DNA from: Halomonas stenophila
GTDB taxonomy: Bacteria > Pseudomonadota > Gammaproteobacteria > Pseudomonadales > Halomonadaceae
Direction of reading: 5' to 3'
Assembly (NCBI RefSeq): GCF_014192275.1
Contig: NZ_JACHXR010000009.1
Span: 62,001 to 126,000, forward strand
DNA length: 64,000 nt
Each line of letters starts with the position of its first letter. The first letter of the stretch is position 1. Below, in pieces: positions 61,550 to 64,000 of this stretch. A model generated the notes under the pieces. That model searched no databases, had not been told where the DNA came from, and saw only the letters and a program-made list of their open reading frames with translations. The position numbers and the translations under genes were made by a program.

Positions 61550-62929
61550 TTACGCACTCTCGGTCGAACGTGCGGTGGCGATGAACTGGCTGCGTTCCCT
61601 GTCGATGGCGCGCAGCATCTCCTCGACCCAGTGCTTGTGGTGCAGCACGTAGAGGCCCTCGTCTTCCGGGGAGGCCCCGCTGAGCAGCGGCTTCATGTCG
61701 ATCGCCTGGGCGTTCTCGTCGGCCCCCTCGATCCACTGCTTGGCGCCGCGCGAGAGGTCGTTCCACTCGGCCAGCGATCCGTTGTAGCCGTCCTGGCAGG
61801 CGCGGAACTCCTCGAGGTCGTCCGGCGTGCCCATGCCCGAGACGTTGAAGAAGTCCTCGTACTGGCGGATACGCACCCGGCGGTTCTCCGCGGACTCGCC
61901 CTTGGGCGCGAAGCAGTAGATGGTGACCTCGGTCTTGTCGACGGACAGCGGACGCAGCACGCGGATCTGGGTGGAGAACTGGTCCATCAGGTAGACGTTG
62001 GGGTAGAGGCACAGGTTGCGGGTCTGGTTGACGATGGAGTCGGCCCGCGCCGCGCCGAGCTCGGCCTCGATCTCGTCCTTGCGGGTGTAGACCGGGCGCA
62101 CCTCGGGGTTGAGCAGCCGGGTCCACAGCATCATGTGGCCGTGATCAAAGGAGTAGAAGCCGCCCTGGCTCTTCGACCAGCCGTCGGCGTCCACCGCCTT
62201 GGTGCCGCCGGCGTCGTAGTTGCGCCGCTCCATGGTCGAGGCGTAGTTCCAGTGCACCGAGCTCACGTGGTAGCCGTCGGCGCCGTTCTCGGCCTGCAGC
62301 TTCCAGTTGCCGTTGTAGGTGTACGACGAGGTGCCGCGCAGGATCTCCAGGCCTTCCGGCGCCTGGTCGACGATGTTGTCGATGACCTTGGTGGTCTCGC
62401 CCAGGTACTCTTCCAGCGGCTGGACGTCATCGCTCAGGCTGCCGAACAGGAAACCCTTGTAGTTGGCGAAGCGCGGCAGGCGCTTGAGGTCGTGGGAGCC
62501 TTCCTGCTTGAAGCCCTCCGGGTAGGCGCCGTTCTTCTCGTTCTTGGCCTTGAGCAGCTTGCCGTCGTTCTTGAAGGTCCAGCCGTGGAAGGGGCAGGTG
62601 AAGGTGCCCTTGTTGCCCTGCTTGCGGCGGCACAGGGTGGCGCCACGGTGGGCGCAGGCGTTGATCAGACCGTGCAGCTCGCCCTGCTTGTCGCGGGTGA
62701 TGACCACCGGCTGGCGGCCCATGGTCACGGTGAAGTAGTCGCCCGGCTCGCTGATCTGACTCTCGTGGGCCAGGAACAGCCAGTTGCCCTCGAAGATGTG
62801 CTTCATCTCCAGGTCGAAGAAGGCCGGGTCGGTGAACATGCTGCGGTGGCAGCGGAAGATGCCGTTGTCGGCGTCGTCGACGACGGCGCCGCGGACGCGT
62901 TGTTCGAGTTGGTCAAGCTGGGTGGTCAT
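61550..62929 (-). CDS. benA: Benzoate 1,2-dioxygenase large (alpha) subunit BenA
   Basis: Oxygenase subunit of 459 residues. The Rieske ligands are in [19 protein letters not shown] and CPFHGW. The catalytic iron histidines are in the [15 protein letters not shown] region. It converts benzoate to its cis-1,2-dihydrodiol with O2. Compared with the Rieske oxygenase at 35559 it has its own beta subunit and dedicated BenC reductase. Confidence 0.95.
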   Translation of the reverse strand: MTTQLDQLEQRVRGAVVDDADNGIFRCHRSMFTDPAFFDLEMKHIFEGNWLFLAHESQISEPGDYFTVTMGRQPVVITRDKQGELHGLINACAHRGATLCRRKQGNKGTFTCPFHGWTFKNDGKLLKAKNEKNGAYPEGFKQEGSHDLKRLPRFANYKGFLFGSLSDDVQPLEEYLGETTKVIDNIVDQAPEGLEILRGTSSYTYNGNWKLQAENGADGYHVSSVHWNYASTMERRNYDAGGTKAVDADGWSKSQGGFYSFDHGHMMLWTRLLNPEVRPVYTRKDEIEAELGAARADSIVNQTRNLCLYPNVYLMDQFSTQIRVLRPLSVDKTEVTIYCFAPKGESAENRRVRIRQYEDFFNVSGMGTPDDLEEFRACQDGYNGSLAEWNDLSRGAKQWIEGADENAQAIDMKPLLSGASPEDEGLYVLHHKHWVEEMLRAIDRERSQFIATARSTESA

Positions 62930-63057
62930 GATCCAGATCCTCGATGTCTTGTCGTAAGTTGTCGTATCTGTCGTCGGAGCTTGTCCGGCGGCAGGTCCAC
63001 GTCTTCATTCGACCTGCCCCCGGCGCTCCTCGCGTGCGCTCGATGGCAGGGGCCGAT

Positions 63058-64000
63058 TCAGACCCTGGCGGTGCCGGCCAGCTGGCTGTGCTTGTCCTGC
63101 TCGTCTTCCTTGGCCCGCGGGCGGGCGTGACGCACCTGCAGTTCGGGGGCGTCGGTCTTCGCCAGCTCGATGTCGAACACCACCTCGGAGAAGGGGCCAT
63201 CCAACTCGCGCCTGGCGATCTCGGCCGGGTCCTCGATGCGGTGGGCCGGCATCACCAGTTCCTCGCGGGTGGCGAAGGCGAAGTCGTCGAAGGTGTAGGG
63301 GTCGCCGGCCAGGTTGATCTGGGTGGTCAGGTGCTTGTGGCCCGGGGCGGAGATGAAGTAGTGGATGTGCGCCGGGCGCTGGCCATGGCGGCCGAGCAGG
63401 TCGAGCACCTGCTGGGTCGGGCTGTCCGGCGGGCAGCCGTAGCCGGAGGGGATGATGCTGCTCGCGGTGTAACGGCCCTCGCTGTCGGTGATGATGCTGC
63501 GGCGCAGGTTGTACTCGCTCTGGGTGGGGTCGAAGAAGGAGTAGCCGCCCTTGGAGTTGGCGTGCCAGATCTCGACCTTGGCGCCGGCGACGGGGTGGCC
63601 GTCGACGTCACGCACCTGGCCGGTCAGCCACATGGTCTCGCCGTCCTGGTCCTGGCCGTCGTCCATGCGCGCGAAGCCCTTGGCCTCCGGGGCGCCGGCC
63701 ACGTAGAGCGGGCCCTCGATGGTGCGCGGGGTGCCGCCCAGCAGGCCGCGCTCGCGATCGGCAGCGTCCATGCGCATGTCCAGGTAGTGGTCGAAGCCCA
63801 GTCCCGGGGCCAGCAGGCCGAACTGGGTGCCATGGCCCAGGGCGTTGAGCACGCTGACGGCGGACCAGAACTCCTCGGCGCTGACGTCATAGTCGTCCAT
63901 CAGCCGGAACAGGTCGGAGAGCAGGCGGTGCATGATCTGCTTGGCGCGTTCGTTGCCGCCGGCCTGGTCGAAGCCGGCGACGGCGTTCAGGAAGTCCTGG
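63058..64000 (-). CDS. catA: Catechol 1,2-dioxygenase CatA (5' end outside window)
   Basis: Intradiol dioxygenase; about 313 residues are visible and the frame remains open to the window edge, so the start lies beyond base 64000. The Fe(III) ligands are two tyrosines (EYNLRRSI and PSGYGCPP) and two histidines (RPAHIHYF). It cleaves catechol from BenD to cis,cis-muconate. It is upstream of benA on the same strand with about 130 bp between, so it is probably co-regulated with ben. Confidence 0.94.
   Translation of the reverse strand, partial: QDFLNAVAGFDQAGGNERAKQIMHRLLSDLFRLMDDYDVSAEEFWSAVSVLNALGHGTQFGLLAPGLGFDHYLDMRMDAADRERGLLGGTPRTIEGPLYVAGAPEAKGFARMDDGQDQDGETMWLTGQVRDVDGHPVAGAKVEIWHANSKGGYSFFDPTQSEYNLRRSIITDSEGRYTASSIIPSGYGCPPDSPTQQVLDLLGRHGQRPAHIHYFISAPGHKHLTTQINLAGDPYTFDDFAFATREELVMPAHRIEDPAEIARRELDGPFSEVVFDIELAKTDAPELQVRHARPRAKEDEQDKHSQLAGTARV

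Noticed and set aside
1..64000. CRISPR arrays, tRNA or rRNA genes
   Set aside because: No regularly spaced repeats, cloverleaf-type sequences or rRNA motifs were found by eye on either strand.

Overview
The window is high-GC gammaproteobacterial chromosome. Gene families and order (catA-benABCD-benE-benE, TRAP carriers, PutP, many betaine/amine-type oxidases and aldehyde dehydrogenases) fit a halophile of the Halomonas group. That assignment is inference; no rRNA or other marker gene is present. The whole window is a mosaic of catabolic operons, with many decayed gene fragments between them.

Left end (1-3500): the end of an aldehyde dehydrogenase gene, then the collapsed remains of a mercury-resistance operon (a MerR-type promoter, the first codons of merT joined to the last codons of merA), then an intact trio of a secreted MerP-like metal-binding protein, a beta-barrel protein and an NHL beta-propeller.

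Accessory segment (about 3450-30800): this stretch is bounded by copies of sequences that also lie at 30792-38195. The left edge matches the NHL 3' end, the cupin and the start of an FAD amine oxidase. The right edge matches a LysR gene and the 3' tip of an EamA transporter. An IS630 transposase fragment sits at the junction. Inside are a TetR regulator; PutP; an operon of FAD oxidase, D-2-hydroxyacid dehydrogenase, ketoglutarate-semialdehyde-type dehydrogenase, cupin and FAD oxidase; a YdiJ-type D-2-hydroxyglutarate dehydrogenase; remnants of TetR, BCCT-transporter, ProC and Old-Yellow-Enzyme genes; and a hydroxyproline pathway. That pathway comprises a TRAP carrier, a Ser/Cys-type hydroxyproline epimerase, a pyrroline-2-carboxylate-type reductase, an aldehyde dehydrogenase, an FAD oxidase and a DapA-family deaminase, with a LysR regulator. 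Base composition shifts several times: 5-13 kb and 17-23.7 kb are visibly AT-richer than their neighbours.

Middle (30.8-39.9 kb): an operon of Rieske oxygenase, aldehyde dehydrogenase, rubredoxin/rubredoxin-reductase fusion, FAD amine oxidase and cupin, followed upstream by a GcvA-like LysR, an EamA exporter and an AraC regulator. The substrate is unknown. The electron-transfer pairing and the recurring oxidase/cupin/aldehyde-dehydrogenase set are the best candidates for undescribed biology here.

40-54 kb: Spo0M, then AcuI with a TetR regulator and two matching 17-bp operators, then a ten-gene operon for four-carbon sugar acids (ltnD, otnK, otnC, otnI, denD, a TRAP carrier, an aldehyde dehydrogenase and a 3-hydroxyisobutyrate-dehydrogenase-like enzyme). 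A divergent LacI regulator with tandem palindromic operators controls it.

Right end (54-64 kb): a DJ-1/PfpI protein, a cytochrome c with a histidine-rich tail, a lytic transglycosylase lipoprotein, and the benzoate-to-catechol-to-muconate genes. catA runs off the window edge. No tRNA, rRNA or CRISPR array was seen.
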